A stretch of 64,000 nt of DNA, taken from NCBI GenBank assembly GCA_017163975.1, contig JAFFSR010000237.1, positions 1,178,001 to 1,242,000 of the forward strand, read 5' to 3'. Position numbers and translations under genes: made by a program. This stretch comes from Anastatus disparis (Eukaryota > Arthropoda > Insecta > Hymenoptera > Eupelmidae). The notes beneath the pieces were generated by a model. The model did no database searches, had not been told where the DNA came from, and was given only the letters and a program-made list of their open reading frames with translations. Below, piece by piece: positions 46,701 through 60,040 of this stretch; the stretch's first letter is position 1, and every line of letters begins with the position of its first letter.

Positions 46701-48780
46701 TGTCCACAAGTTTAAACAATATCAAAATATACATTTTTTTTTAACATTTCTTTTTTTTGTGAAAGAAGGATTTTCCAGTACGTCATTAGAATTGAAAACA
46801 TTATACAAAACTGTTTATGTTAAAGTGTATCAGAATAACTTACTTATAATTTTAATATTGATAATAATATAAATTACATTATGTTTATTGTGTAAAAAAA
46901 TTTTTCGAATTCTCAATTGTTAATAATTTGCGTAAATCATTTACAACAGTTGAAATCTGAAAAAATTCAAATTGATACCGATAATATGATTGCAAATCTT
47001 AGGTATTGCGTGTTTTAACACTTTATCTAATAATTAACTCTAGTAAATTATTCACGAAAATCATTAGAAAATAGCTTCTAAATTATATAAAGGATTCTAA
47101 TCAAATTTTTAGGTAAATTTGTTAATAATTTCTTGATAAAAAATGGTTTGGAAATTCTTCAAACGATTTTTTTAATGATATTACCAGTGAATCGATTTAG
47201 AATGAATACACAAATATTTTTATATTTTCTCATTTTTTTTTTATTAAAAGAAAAAAAAATGATTTCTATAATACGGATTTAAAAATCTATTAGCGATTGG
47301 CTGACAACTATATTTTTTTAAATATTTTAGAGTATTTTAGAAAACTATTTTTTTTTAAATTTAATAAAGGAAAAAAAAACAATCAGAGACTAAGTAAATA
47401 TTGAGATACTTATAATACTGTAAAAATTTCAAATCTATTTATCAATAACATAATAAAAAAAGTAATTAAAAAATTATAAATTTACTCGACAAATTTAATA
47501 AAATGTTTAAAATATTTAGAAGCTATTCTCTGATGGTTTTCATAAACAATTTATTGTAACACATAACACCCAATATTTATAATCATGTCGGTAAAGTAGA
47601 TATTTTTTACTCGCATTTACATGGCCTTAACTATAAATGAAAATATATTTAAATTTATTTAATAGTAATTGTTAATAATAATTTTTATTATTAACAAATT
47701 TAACGTTAATCATATTTACTAAACACAAAGTTATTTACCTGAAATAACTTAATTGCATTTATGTATATTTTAAATACGAAGGTACGAAAGAAATTACCGG
47801 AAATCTATTATAAAACAACACACAAGAGTTTCATAAAATAAAACTTTTGTGTTTTATTTCATTTTGTAAATCATAATAGATTTTGAATCCTTATGACTTT
47901 CATACAAATCATGATGTGCAACAAATTTTATTACAATTTACATTAGAAACAAAGAAGTTATTTTTTTTAGCGCTTGAATAATCGAGCAACTTTATTATGG
48001 TGATTTGACAGTTTTTTGCTATTAAGATGAGAAAAAAATGAATGATTTCCGGGTGAAGCATATTAGGCTTGAAATAAACAAATTTAGTATGTATATTACA
48101 TTAATTTGAAATTAAATCCCCGATACGTTGTTAACAATAGTAAGTACAACGTAAACAAATTTTATTTAATATTGTAAATTAATAAAGGAAGTTATTAAAT
48201 GAGCTTAATGATGATTTTCATTTTAACAATAGATCGTAATAAAGAAAAACGTTGTTAATTATTATTTTTAAATAAATTATATTTATGACAATTCAGAATT
48301 TTTATTAGCCAAATTTGTGCTGATTATGATTGTTGTCATTGAAAAAATATTTTTTTGTATTGTTCCGGTGATAAAACCCGCTTATTAAGAATTCAAAAAT
48401 TTTTGAATCTTTGTGACCTACATTTTGCTAATTTAAAATTGCGATTTCTTAACATCCTGACAATCGATATTTTAACATATTTTCAATGACTTTGAAGTTT
48501 AAGTTTAAAGTCAAGGTACTCCAATTAGATAATTGGTTTTCTTTAGTTTGCACGTCGTATATTTAACAAATATATTATAATTGACTGTAAAAACGTTGAT
48601 AAGATACAATATTTTAAGTAAATTCATATTTTCCTTGACATTTTAATTTATTTATCAACATTTTAATTAGTTAATTATTCATATTTTTTTTCCTTTGTGT
48701 GATCATTTGTGAATATTGAAAAACAAAATTCAACGTACGTAAGTAATTTTAATAAAATAAAGAAAATAATTATCAATTTC
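43800..48780. other. Intergenic, no gene recognised
   Basis: About 5 kb of AT-rich DNA without convincing coding sequence, SINE heads or strong inverted repeats. It could be intergenic, or intron or distal regulatory sequence of a gene whose exons I cannot see. Confidence 0.5.
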
Positions 48781-48784
48781 TTAA

Positions 48785-49226
48785 GAAAGGTTGACAATAA
48801 AAGAGAATTAACGATTTCGATTTTAATAAAACTTGCCATATCGTTAGATTTAGGTGTAAAAAAAAAGTGAGTCAGTTTAAAATTTAACGAGTATATATAT
48901 GTACCGGTGACTTAATAAAAAAGTTATGAGCGTTTAAAATTACAAAATTTAACACGGGCGCCTTATGGAGAAAATACAACGCACAGTGTAACACCTCCAC
49001 CGGTGTGCGCTGTTTCTAGAATTAAAAAGCCTAACGCTTTATTGAGTTGAATTTTGCAATTTTTTTTTTTTTAATCATTCATAACTTTTTTTTATATGGT
49101 TACCTTGACTCCGTAAAATTTGAACTGACTCATTTTTCTTTTTGCACTTAAATTTAACCAATATGTGGAGCAAGTTTTGATTGAATATCGTATCGTTAAT
49201 TTTTTTATTGTCTTGAACCTCCTTTC
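48785..49226. mobile_element. Large foldback/MITE, about 440 bp with arms near 190 bp
   Basis: The left arm from GAAAGGTTGACAATAAA returns inverted from TTTATTGTCTTGAACCTCCTTTC. Aligned landmarks in both arms are ATTAACGAT, AAAACTTGC, GAGTCAGTT and AAAAAAGTTATGA. The arms are diverged, roughly three quarters alike by eye. The centre carries CACCGGTG and GTGCGC motifs and is GC-rich. No open frame. Confidence 0.75.
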
Positions 49227-49229
49227 AAG

Positions 49230-52200
49230 TACAATTTATTTATAAAAAAATACAGAGAAATGAGCTTTAAATAAATGATTGTAACATGGAAATTGACGTT
49301 ACAACTTCTCAGCTAATATTACTTGAAAGAAAATTTTGAATACATAATTAGTTAAAAAAAGGTAAGATTAGTCTTACCGGATGTCTAAAATATTTTTTTA
49401 ATACAATTATATTATTTTTTTCAAATTACGAAAAACTGTAAGTTTCAAAAATCTTATTGATAACAATCTAATTGTCAGAATAGAGAAAAGTGTAACATAA
49501 TTATTAACATCCTCGGCAAATAGTCTGAGTATTTAACTTTCTGTCAAGGGAAAACGTTTTATAGGGAAAAATAAACCAAGTGTAAAATTTTAACATGGAA
49601 TCGATATTTGTAAGACAATTACTTATAGCTTACAGTGTACTTTTCATGTACAACATAGGGTACAATTAACAAAAAAAAATTAATTCCAAATCTTACAAAC
49701 GCATAATGTGCATTACCATGACGCATTGAAACTAGATTAAAATCGATTTTTACTTGTTATCTTAGATATTTGTTTATCTATGCATTTATTTCTATGAAGT
49801 AATACTTTTCTATTTCAATGAATTCAATAAGGAAATCGAGACTTTATATCCCATGCGAAATCTAATAATTGTGCAACAAGAACTTTCCCAGTTATTGATC
49901 ATTCAAATTTCATCGTTTGATAGGGAAGTGCGATGAGATTCTAAATTCTCTTTGAAAAAACAAAAATATAAAAGAAAATGTATAATGTAACGCAAAAATC
50001 TTTATGACAAAAATTCTTAACGTGTACACGGCAGAAACAAAAGACCGTGCAATTAATTAGACTAAACACGACTGTAGATTATCCGGTGTATAACTCAAAA
50101 GTAGACATAAAGAAGAGAGGGAGTAGAAAAGAAAAAAAAAACAGGAGACTCGCCGAAAAATTAAGCATGTGGCTGTAGCAAATATCTGCAGTGAGCATCG
50201 CAAGCTGGATCGGTTAGTATCGTCTATAAAAAAAAGTACCATATATTTACATTTTTTTTTTTCAAAGTTGATATCAACTTTGATTCTTATTCTTTTTTTA
50301 ACTTTTCACTTATAGTTTTGATAATACAATAATGTTTAATTTTTTGCAGAAAAAAAAATTATTTTTTATTGAATACATAGAAAAGTGCAGGAAGATGATA
50401 TAATGGATCAAAGTATTAATAGCACTTCTGACACGATAAATTACTAAAATTAATTAATCAAAAGTAACAAGATTCTTAAATTTGAATAAAATTTTGTTTA
50501 AAATCGTGGGAAAATATAAAGAGGTCTATGACGTGAAATGTTAATGGATTAATAAGTGGAAAATTCTAAGACGTAAGTTTTAATTACATTAAATAGGATC
50601 ATAAGAAGCGTACAAAATAGGCAAAATTAAAGTGAATTGTTGTTACAAAAGAATTGTTCGTCTTTTTTTAAACTATATACTTTGTCCTTTTCCTGTTGAA
50701 AAATAAACAGAAAACTATGAAACAAAAAAACGAAAATTGGCAAATTAGACATTATGCAAGGCATTAAATAAATTTGAAAGAAAAAATTTTTTTTAAACTT
50801 TGTGTATTAGAAAATTCTGTGAAAGATATTTTGTAATAAAAAGAATAACAATGAGCACACGTAATCTCAAATAACATTAGATAATAAAAAATTTCCTAGT
50901 AAATTAAATTTTAACAAACGACAGATGAATTTATCAATTTTTTTAATCAAAAAAAAGAGAAAAATTTAAATTTGAATAATTTTGTAAGACATGCAATTAA
51001 AGCCGTCTTTATCATCCTCAACAAATCACCGCTAATAATGATTCACTTCAACTTCAATTAATGTAATATTTTTATCAAAAAAAAAATAATTCTCTTTTTT
51101 TTCCAAACAATGTACGCACTAAATCCCAACAATTAAACACACATATATTAAATCATAAATAATTGCATATCACATAATTACATAATCATAATAAACAAAC
51201 GCATACATCAAAGCGTGTATTTATAAATACAGAAAGAGAGGATGAAATTAAAGGAAAGAAAGAAAATAATAAAACCGCACGACTGCCCCTGATCATCTCA
51301 CTTTTCACCAAGTGCTTCGTAAGCGCGCGCGTTAAATTGAAAAAGGATTTTTTCGTTTAGAAAATTTTTTTTTTTTCATTATCAAACGAGTATTAACGTT
51401 GGCTGTAAACGTTCTTCCTTAAGTGCATTCCTCTTAATGATCTCTCATCGTGGTAGTCTTCGCAGTCGTCGCAGTTTGGCCACAGAATAATTTTGTACTA
51501 TTTAACGTTGATTGCATAGTCGCATAGTTCGGTATCAAAGTAACAATGATTATATAAGACATTACGTTTTAATTTTTCTTCTTCTCTCTTTCTTTTTTTC
51601 AATTTTATCCTCTCGTTTCATGCCATTAAATACTTTTGCTTTTATATATACATATATATGTACGGTACGAAAGGAAAGCCGAATTTTTATTATTTCAAAT
51701 TCTTTTATTTTTTTTTTTCAATATCACTTTGCTAACGATTCGCCGAGAATTAATCTCACGTCACGATCTTATAGTAGTTAAAAAACGAGCCAGGTTTTTC
51801 TATTCTTCCCGTCTGAAGAAGAAATAAAAAAAAAAAAAAATTATAAAAAGGATGCGCCAACGTGACAATTATGATACGCGCATATATATACGTCTTCTTA
51901 ATAAAACTGCATAACTTCCATGTATATTACTTTAGCTTCCTAATGAAGTCATAATAACATCAGAGAAACGTCAACGTAATGCACAAGTGATATGATATAA
52001 TGAAAACATTGTCCGTGCATGTACATGCGCGCGTATATTAAACTTTATGTTTTATGCTTATATAAATAATGATTAAATTATTTCATGTAAATCGTATCGT
52101 TACATTATTCACCGATAAATAATATTAAAAAAATTTTTCCTTTTTTTAATTGTATAAAATTATATGTATATCCTTTTATCAATCGCTTGTAAATTACATT

Positions 52201-52500
52201 CCTCCGGATAATACATTGTTTCCATTAAAATCTCAATCATTTTTTTTTTTTTTTTAGAAGAAAAATAAATAAAGAAAAACAAAGACAAGGACGCTCTGCA
52301 CTAGAAATAAATAAATAAATGAGAGAAAAAAAACAACTTTTCAAAAGAGAGAAATAATAACGGTATGGCGAAGATATTTATAAAAATGTAAAAATATCAA
52401 AAGCGTCAAACGGAGCTCTTTATTTTCCGATGTATCTTTGTTATTTTTATTGTATTTTTAAAGTTTCAATACTTAACATACCGTATCGTATATAGAAAAA
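49230..52500. other. Non-coding, possible distal regulatory region
   Basis: No exon recognised. A less AT-rich patch at about 51,290-51,330 and 51,440-51,490 (with GCGCGCG and CGCAGTCGTCGCAGTTTGG) could mark a promoter or enhancer on the transporter's strand. Long T and A tracts dominate elsewhere. The small open frames here show no family features. Confidence 0.35.
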
Positions 52501-52510
52501 TTTTTATATC

Positions 52511-52557
52511 GTTGACGTATGGCCCGAGAGGCGAACGAGAGCGCGTTTTACGTCAAC
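52511..52557. promoter_or_regulatory. Inverted pair of CRE/bZIP-type sites
   Basis: GTTGACGTA (52,511-52,519) and TTACGTCAAC (52,548-52,557) are inverted copies flanking a GC-rich spacer. TTACGTCA is a full-site match for CREB/PAR-type bZIP factors. The pair lies about 680 bp upstream of the transporter start codon in a GC-enriched block, so it may be part of its promoter. Confidence 0.35.
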
Positions 52558-52739
52558 TTTTTTACTTTTTCGTATCAAGTCAGTTGGTTAAGATTTTTCG
52601 AATTACGCGCTCGGCTTTATTTTTAAGAACCTTACGTTACGTTTGTTTGATAAATTTTCAAGTAAATCCATATAACCCGCGCTAAAGCTCGTTCGTCGAT
52701 TTAATTGTTACGACAATCAAATAAGTACACACACGCGAC

Positions 52740-53001
52740 TATTGATGCCAATCTCTTTCGGCGTCCCCGAGTGCAGTTATATAGTTTTCTCAGAACGTTA
52801 TTTTATCGAATTTAACGAAAAATAGTAGTATAAAGTGCATGTCGAATTTTTTCATCATGTTATTCGCTCTCATTGTTGAAAATAAATGATTTTGTGCGTT
52901 TCATTTTCTAAATATGTGTGTGCCAAAGACTCTTATTTTAAATGAGTTTATATTTTTACAACAGGACCATCTGATGCTTGTAATCAACCAGTTAAACATG
53001 A
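52740..53001 (+). promoter_or_regulatory. Candidate promoter and 5' leader exon of the SLC17-type gene
   Basis: A GC-enriched stretch carries TATATAG near 52,780 and an initiator-like CTCAGAAC just after it. A leader exon could end at ATGA with donor GTAAGT (53,002) and splice to an acceptor at 53,095, giving a second leader-bearing exon from 53,096. A four-codon upstream open frame would span the junction. The start site is inferred. Confidence 0.35.
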
Positions 53002-53193
53002 GTAAGTTGCTTAGTTAATTATAGGTGTACATTTTTTAAAATTAAATATTCAGTTTATTAATGCATTTTTTTCATACTTAATATTTAATTTTCAGATCAA
53101 TTTGCATGACAATTTAAGATTAAAACTCGATTAATTATTTCCGACTAGTCATTTTTAACTTCTGTAAAAAAAATAAATCTCACGAAAGCAACA

Positions 53194-56100
53194 ATGATAC
53201 TCTTAACAGGTTTGTTGTTAATAAAAAGAAAATAGTTTTTTTAAATAAAAATTAAAATAGAATAAATGAAATTAATAAAATTTTTCAGATAAGTTTTTAA
53301 TACCAACAAGGCACTTGCAAGTGTTCTTAATAACAATGTGTGTGACAATTGGAGCTGCTCTTAATTTATGCTCATCGGTAGCGGTGATTGTTATGAGCGA
53401 GCCAAATAATGTAAGTCAGATTTTTCTTTTTGTTATAAATAGCCGTTTCCTTTGCTTTTAAAAATATTTTTCAAAGTTAAAATGTTAAATTTATCTTCGA
53501 TAATATTCGACGTGCTCTATCGTGATTTATGTTAATAATCCGGCGCATAGTCGCTAATTACTGTTATTTTCTTCAAAAATTATAGATGCACTCGTATTTC
53601 TTTAACCAACTTCTTGAATTTTACGAAAATTTAATGAGAGCTGCTGTTTTTCAGAAACTTAGTTTTTAAAATGTAAGATGAGTCCCTTTTAAAGTTCTCC
53701 TTTTTTTTAAATATTGCAGATCAATGTGTAATAAACCTAAGTATGTTAATTATTAAAATTTCCGCGCGTGCCTTTAAAATAATATACTTTTTATCGAATG
53801 ACATAACTTTCGATCGTAAATTTTTTCGAATTCAAAGTTTCCTTATCACGCAATTACACTGCCATATATTATAATTAATTTTTAAAAATCTTGAGAACTT
53901 TAGCGAATTGCACTATTCACGAAATATTGGGTTAAATTTAACTTGAATTTATCAAATGTCTAAGCGTGCGCGTAAATTGATGAGATCCTCCCGAGGCGTT
54001 ATTAAATAAGTAAAGTTAAATTATTTCTGATGAATCATAACTTCCTGCATTTATTTCTTTAAGAGAGAAGAAGATCTAAAGGTATTAATAAAGATGTAAG
54101 TTGACGAAAAAATAAGGATCATTAAAAGTTTGCGATTCATCTTGTTTCTATAAATATTATTTTGTTTTTGTTTAATAATTTGTATCTGTAAGTTCGAATG
54201 AACTTAAGATATTGTTAAACTTTTGTAATATTTGTAGCGCCTTTTAACTTAAGTGCTTGACAGATAAAACATTAAGGAAACAAATAAAGATTATTATAAC
54301 AATTTATTTTAATGATTTGTAATACATTGAAAGGCAATACTGAAAAGTTGTTATCAACAACCGGAATTATTGTAAAAAAAAGTTAAATCATCGATCAAAT
54401 AAAAATTATAAAAATTATTACTCGATTATCAAGTATACGTGGAGATTTCATCGAAATTTTGCAAGATAATTACTATTAATAAAGTGTACTTAAATAAAAT
54501 CATAGTTGTAGAATATCTTTTTTTTTAATCACGTAAAAAGTTAATACTGAAAATTACTACTAAAAAGTTGTTATCAACAAACGGAATTATTATAAAAAAA
54601 AAATTAAATCATCAATCAAAAAAAAATTACAAAAATTATTAGTTGATTATCAAGTATACGTGGAGATTTCATCAATGTTGAAATCTCCAATATACTGGAT
54701 AATTGACTAATAATTTTAGAATTTTTATTTGATCGATGATTCAAATTTTTAATTCAAATTTCAAATTTCATCTAAATTGAAATCTCCACGTATACTTGAT
54801 AATCAACTAATATTTCTTATGATTTTTATTTGATCGATGATTCAGATTTTTTTATAAATTTTACGTTTTTTGATAAAAACTTTTTAATTATTAATATATC
54901 TCAAATCATTTAAATAAATTTTTTAAATAATCTTTAGTAGTTTCGTTATGTTAATGTTGTCATAATGTTTTATATGTCAAATACTTTGATTAAAAGGTAT
55001 TGGAATTTTCAATTAATATAAAAAAAATTAATAATTATATCGATTCCCAAAATTAATTCAATATATTACATTAAAAATATGAGACATCATGCTAAGCTCT
55101 GGAGATTTAACTTGAAATTAAAAAATAAATAATTTTTTAAATTTTATATCTAATCCATGATTCATGTATACCGAAAAGTTAATTGTAAATTGAAATTTCA
55201 GCAATGAATAAAAAATTGTAAAATTAATCTTTAATTTAATTAAAATTTTCACCAGTATAATTGGGGCCCAACGGAGATATCGCTTATTCTGAGCTCATTC
55301 AATTGGGGCGTAACATTACTATTGATACCATGCGGCTACATTGTTAATGTATGGAGTTCGAAAAAATTATTAGCGTACAGTATGTTGTTCAGTGGTACGG
55401 CCAATTTATTTATACCATGGCTAGCCGATTTAGCTGATTGGCAAGGTGTATGCTTCGGTAGAATGGCTGTTGGTTTAGGACAAGCTAGCTTAAACGTATG
55501 CTCGTCGGCGTTGTTATCGGAATGGTGTCCACCTGTTGAACGTGCCAGGATGAGTAAGTTATTTTCGTTTTTACGATTTTTTAATTATTTTATTTCTAAT
55601 CAAAAGCAATTTCGTGTGAATTTTTTTTTAATATTCGCTTTGTATATGGAGTTGCATAAAAATGACGTTGAAAGAAATAGCTGTTTAATTGATTCATTAG
55701 TTACGGATTACATTTTTTTTAAATATACTATTAAAGCTAAATCCTTTAAATAGTTATGTGAAATAATAAATTTGAATAAATATTAAATTTAAAAGTTTGA
55801 TCAAATAAGACGATTGGGATTGATTGATTTGAATAAATAGAAATAACTTTTTAAAGCCATCCTTAAAAATCAAATAATTTTGAAAAAATCTCTTTTTTAT
55901 CTAACGTTTAATGATAAAAAGTATTTCATTAAGACCTGTGACATAAACATGGTATAAAACTTACATCATTATAAATTTTTTTATATTATTACTTATCATA
56001 CATTTAATTTTTCTTGTAAATTTATTTTTATAAGAATGATGTGAAACGAATATTGATCTTTAAAAAATTTAGGTTCGCTGGTGAGTTCTGGTAAATTTTT

Positions 56101-57895
56101 GGGAGCGATAATAGCATTGCCGATATCTGGAATGTTAGCAGCAACGACATTTGGTTGGCCGGCAATATTTTACGTTTTCGGTGGGCTTGGTATAGTGTCA
56201 ACGATAGTATTCATATTTTATGGTTCCGATTCACCAAAAGTACATCCAACCATTAGCCTCAAAGAAAAAGCTTACATAATCGACAGCTTGCAAAGCGTTG
56301 AGAATCATTGCGAGTTAGAAGTAAAGACAACATTATTATAATTATTTTCGGTCATGCCGAAAAATTGAATTTTAATTAACGAATAACGTTCATTTTTTTC
56401 AGGATAAAAGACCACCATGGAGAAGTATTCTCACTTCATTACCAGTTTGGAGTCTCATTATATCGACAAGTGGACTTTATTGGGGATTAACGATTGTCAA
56501 TTTCGAAATGCCCATTTACATGAATACTATTCTCAAATACGACATTCAAAAGGTAACATTTATTCCATAATTTGTCCTTTTTCAAAAAAAAATCGAAATG
56601 AAAAATTTTTTTCAATGTATATCTCAGTACTGTAGCACTGAGAGGAATATTTTATCGCGCGAAACTTATATTTCTTAAGGTCAAATTTTAAAACACTTAT
56701 TTGATAAAAAAAAGAATTGAGTAACGCGTCTGCAGTAAAAAAAAAAATAATTAGTCGAAAGCAATTAATTTGGTTTTACGATTTATGCAATCGCATGTGA
56801 AATTCAATTAAATTTAATTAGTTTTGGATTGTATTAACAATTTGACGTTTTAATACCTTCAATAGAAATTAATCGATCTTAATTGTGCGCGATCAATTGC
56901 TTAAGATAAATACTTTCCAAAAAAGAAATAAATTTTCCTATTTTTCATTATCCTTAAACGAATCACAAAATTACGTTGATTATTGTAAAAAAATGATTTT
57001 TCATTTACAGAATGGCTTCATATCAACACTACCCTTCGTCGCAAATTGGATTATAAGTTTTCCATTTGGCTGGCTATCGGATTATGCATTGCAAAAGGGT
57101 GTATCAGTGAGCGTGATACGCCGGGTATCGAGTACCATTGGCATGTGGTTACCGGCATTGGCATTCGTTGATCTTTGCTTTGTACCAGCGGAAAACAGAA
57201 CGTGGACTATTATTTTATTCGTGTTTGCCGTTGGTTTGAAAGCTTGCGCTTTCAGTGGCTTGTTCGCTAATCAAATCGATCTGAGCCCCAATTTTGCCGG
57301 TACCATACAATCGGTCACAACTTTTGCCAATATGTTTGTACTTATATTCGCGCCGATTGTTTGCGGATGGATCATCACTGATTTAGTAAGTGGAGAGCTT
57401 TTCTCATGTTATTAAAATTTTTCAGTTTTAAGGGAATGTAAAGTACCGACATTACAGTTTTCCAAATTTTCGATTCTTAATCCCAATGTTATAAAAATAT
57501 CTCTGTATTAAATCCTTCCATTTTAATTAATAAAAAGCATGACGTAGAGATATTTCGAAAAATTTTTGAGTAAAGATTAAAAATTCGAGAAACTGCAATG
57601 TCGGTAACCATGTATAAATCATATACCCTATTATCACCTTAGATATTTTCTATATATTTTTCAATTTGGTCGATAGAATTAAAATTTTAAAAATTAATTA
57701 CAGGAAAACATTTATCAATGGCGCATGATATTCGCAATGACGGCGCTCATTTACTTCGTGTCGAACTTCATCTTCGTGATATTCGGCAGAGGAAAAATTC
57801 AATCGTGGAACAATCCAAGCACTGAAAAAACTGAAAAAACTGAGAAACCAATAGTGAACAGTGAAAAAGTTGAGAAATTGAAAAACATTGTGTGA
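53194..57895 (+). CDS. SLC17-family transporter (sialin / phosphate cotransporter-like)
   Basis: A membrane transporter of the anion:cation symporter branch of the major facilitator superfamily; substrate not deducible. Seven coding exons: 53,194-53,209, 53,289-53,410, 55,256-55,553, 56,073-56,320, 56,403-56,552, 57,011-57,385 and 57,704-57,895. Phases match and give 466 residues, usual for the family. Family landmarks: TRHLQVFLI at the start of TM1, SLILSSFNWGVTLLLIPCGY (TM2), FGRMAVGLGQA (TM4), EWCPPVERARMSS, the SPKVHPTISLKEKAYI loop, RPPWRSILTSLPVWSL and STLPFVANWIISFPFGWLSD. Odd points: the TM4 motif keeps Arg but has Gln-Ala where sialins have Glu-Gly; the TM2-3 loop (CGYIVNVWSSKK) is degenerate; the TM1-TM2 luminal loop is very short. 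The C-terminus is Lys/Glu-rich with TEK repeats. Probably an insect-specific subgroup. Confidence 0.92.
54341..54862. repeat. Cluster of two direct and two inverted repeat copies in the transporter intron
   Basis: Copy 1 (54,341-54,452) and copy 2 (54,543-54,673) are direct repeats sharing AGTTGTTATCAACAA, GGAATTATT and GATTATCAAGTATACG then TGGAGATTTCATC. Copies 3 (about 54,679-54,752) and 4 (54,778-54,862) carry the distal part inverted, including GAAATCTCC and GATCGATGATTCA. The cluster lies in the 1.8-kb intron between the second and third coding exons. Confidence 0.8.
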
Positions 57896-58241
57896 TTATA
57901 GATTATCTTATTTTTGTACGTGCAAAAATACTCTTTTTGATGAACAATATTGTGATATGTGCGTTTAGTGATAATCTACAAACAATTTGTTGTTGTTTTT
58001 TATTTTTATTATTTAAACGAACTATTATTAATTATTGTCAATATTTGTATTGAGTCGCAATTTTTACTTTTGTACATAATGCAAAAAAAAAAGGAATAAG
58101 AACAATCTAGAAAGTTTAATATTAGCGCTCGACATTATCATGTAGGATTAATGTATTTATGACTTGTAATTAACTGTATTACAAATGCAAGCAAGCGTAA
58201 ACAAATTTTCTTTATACTTTATTAATGTTATATTAGTGATA

Positions 58242-58270
58242 GAAAGAAGAAGAAGAAGAAGAAGAAGAAA
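58242..58270. repeat. GAA trinucleotide microsatellite
   Basis: About nine GAA units, slightly interrupted at the ends by GAAA. It lies 350 bp past the transporter stop, probably within or just after the 3' untranslated region. Confidence 0.9.
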
Positions 58271-58694
58271 AAGAGAGAAATATTGTAAATAGCATTTTTA
58301 TTTATCCTTGAAAAGATTATTCTTGAATATATCGCAAGTAAATTAATATTGTTTATTTTGTAATCATATATTTTAAAATCAATTTAATGCATAAAGTAAT
58401 CCTATAAAAGATTCATTTTATATCAAAACAATAAATAGGAAGTTTATCTTTTATGTGCCAATAACACTTTATTTTAATCTTTTAAGGATATAATCGTTGC
58501 AAAAAAAGGAGAATAAGTAAGTACTTTACTTAAAGTGATAGTGTTACTTGAGGGAAACCTGAGAATTTTAATGTATATATAACCTGCGCATACACGGATG
58601 ACCAAGTAAACGAGATTCTTAAGAATGGTATATTATGATTATTAATATTTCAAAATTTACATCTATTCAATTATTTCCTATACATATGTATCAG

Positions 58695-58890
58695 GAGATC
58701 GTCAGTGGCTCACTCGGTAGAGTGATTGATTCGTAATCTCGGGGATTCGAGTTTGAATCCCGTTCTCGGCAGCCGATTGATACAAGCACCACTGCACGTT
58801 AACATGTGCTTTGTTCACAAACACACTGAAAATTTCCGTCGCTAATTAGCATCGTAATGATAGCTGAAATACAGGGATGTTAAATAAAAT
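58695..58890 (+). mobile_element. tRNA-derived SINE, near full length
   Basis: A-box GTGGCTCACTCGG, TTCGTAATCTCGG, B-box GAGTTTGAATCCC, body ACAAGCACCACTGCACG and tail TTAAATAAAAT. ATATGTAT occurs just before the head (58,683) and after the tail (58,900), a likely target-site duplication. The 3' stem partner is altered (AGGGATG). Confidence 0.92.
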
Positions 58891-60000
58891 AAAAAAAAAT
58901 ATGTATTGATGTTATAAACTTTTTTTTTCTTTAATCGATTAATCGTTGAGTTGATATCTATGTTATTGGATGATATAATTTTTTTACTGATATTAATTTA
59001 TTTTCATATATATGTAATAATTCGAATGATTAATTTCTATTTATGTTAGTGATTAAATTTTAGAGACATAAATTAAGTTTAGAATAAAAAAAAATATGCA
59101 TTTGATATTTTTAATATATTTTAATATTTTTAAACCAAATATTTGATGGTAAAATAGTTTAAAAATTGAAAGATTTCAACATATGTTAATACATATATTT
59201 ATGAGCATGTTGATAGATTTACAGTTATGGAAAATAATTTCAATAAACCGCGAAATACTTGGACTAACGTTTGAAATACTTTGATACACTCCTTTTCAAG
59301 GATAAAAAAAATTTCTATCAATGTTGGACAATGCAAGCTGATACTGATAAACTACTGATGAAACATTTTTTACTTTAATTAAATGTAAAATTAACATTAT
59401 GTCAAGTCAAAATTTAATAATTGACGATCTAACAATTGATGGTCTATCTAAGAATGTAAAGTACTTGTTATTAAAATGGATTTTCATTGAAACTGAAAGA
59501 AGAAAAACTATGTAAAAAAATTTTTTTTAATGTAAGAATTAGTATACACTAGTATAGTTACGCGACAACTGTTTGTTTATATACAAATATTAGCTGATTG
59601 TTTGAACAATATTTCAGCTAGCACATGTAAAACCATTTGAAAAATGGCAAGTTTACATTAAAAACGTTGATGTATATAATTGATACATGTAATATAAAAC
59701 AAAATAAAATATAAATCTTATTTATAATATTTCTTGATCATATCATTAATTTTTTTCCAAATTTATTTTAAAAACTGTATTTTTATAATTCTATTAACAG
59801 TTATGTCATGAAAATTCGTATGAGTATCACAAATAAATCTTACCTTTTATAAATTTCAGTTTTTACTGCTCGAACTTAGTAGAAGTCAAGTTAGTCTGAC
59901 GTCTTCCTCTCGTATTATACAGGTGTAAATTTATCTTTATCATTTTGCACATCTGATTAATAAGATAAAGTACAGTGTTAAAGAACTTTAAGATTAGAAA

Positions 60001-60040
60001 AAAGTAGACAATCATTAAATTTCAATGATTGTCCACTTTA
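60001..60040. repeat. Small hairpin, 16-bp arms
   Basis: AAAGTAGACAATCATT pairs with AATGATTGTCCACTTT with one mismatch across a 7-base loop. No gene context. Confidence 0.8.

Noticed and set aside
54341..54862. CRISPR-like array
   Set aside because: Only four copies, two of them inverted, with unequal spacing, inside an intron of a eukaryotic gene. It is an intronic repeat cluster.
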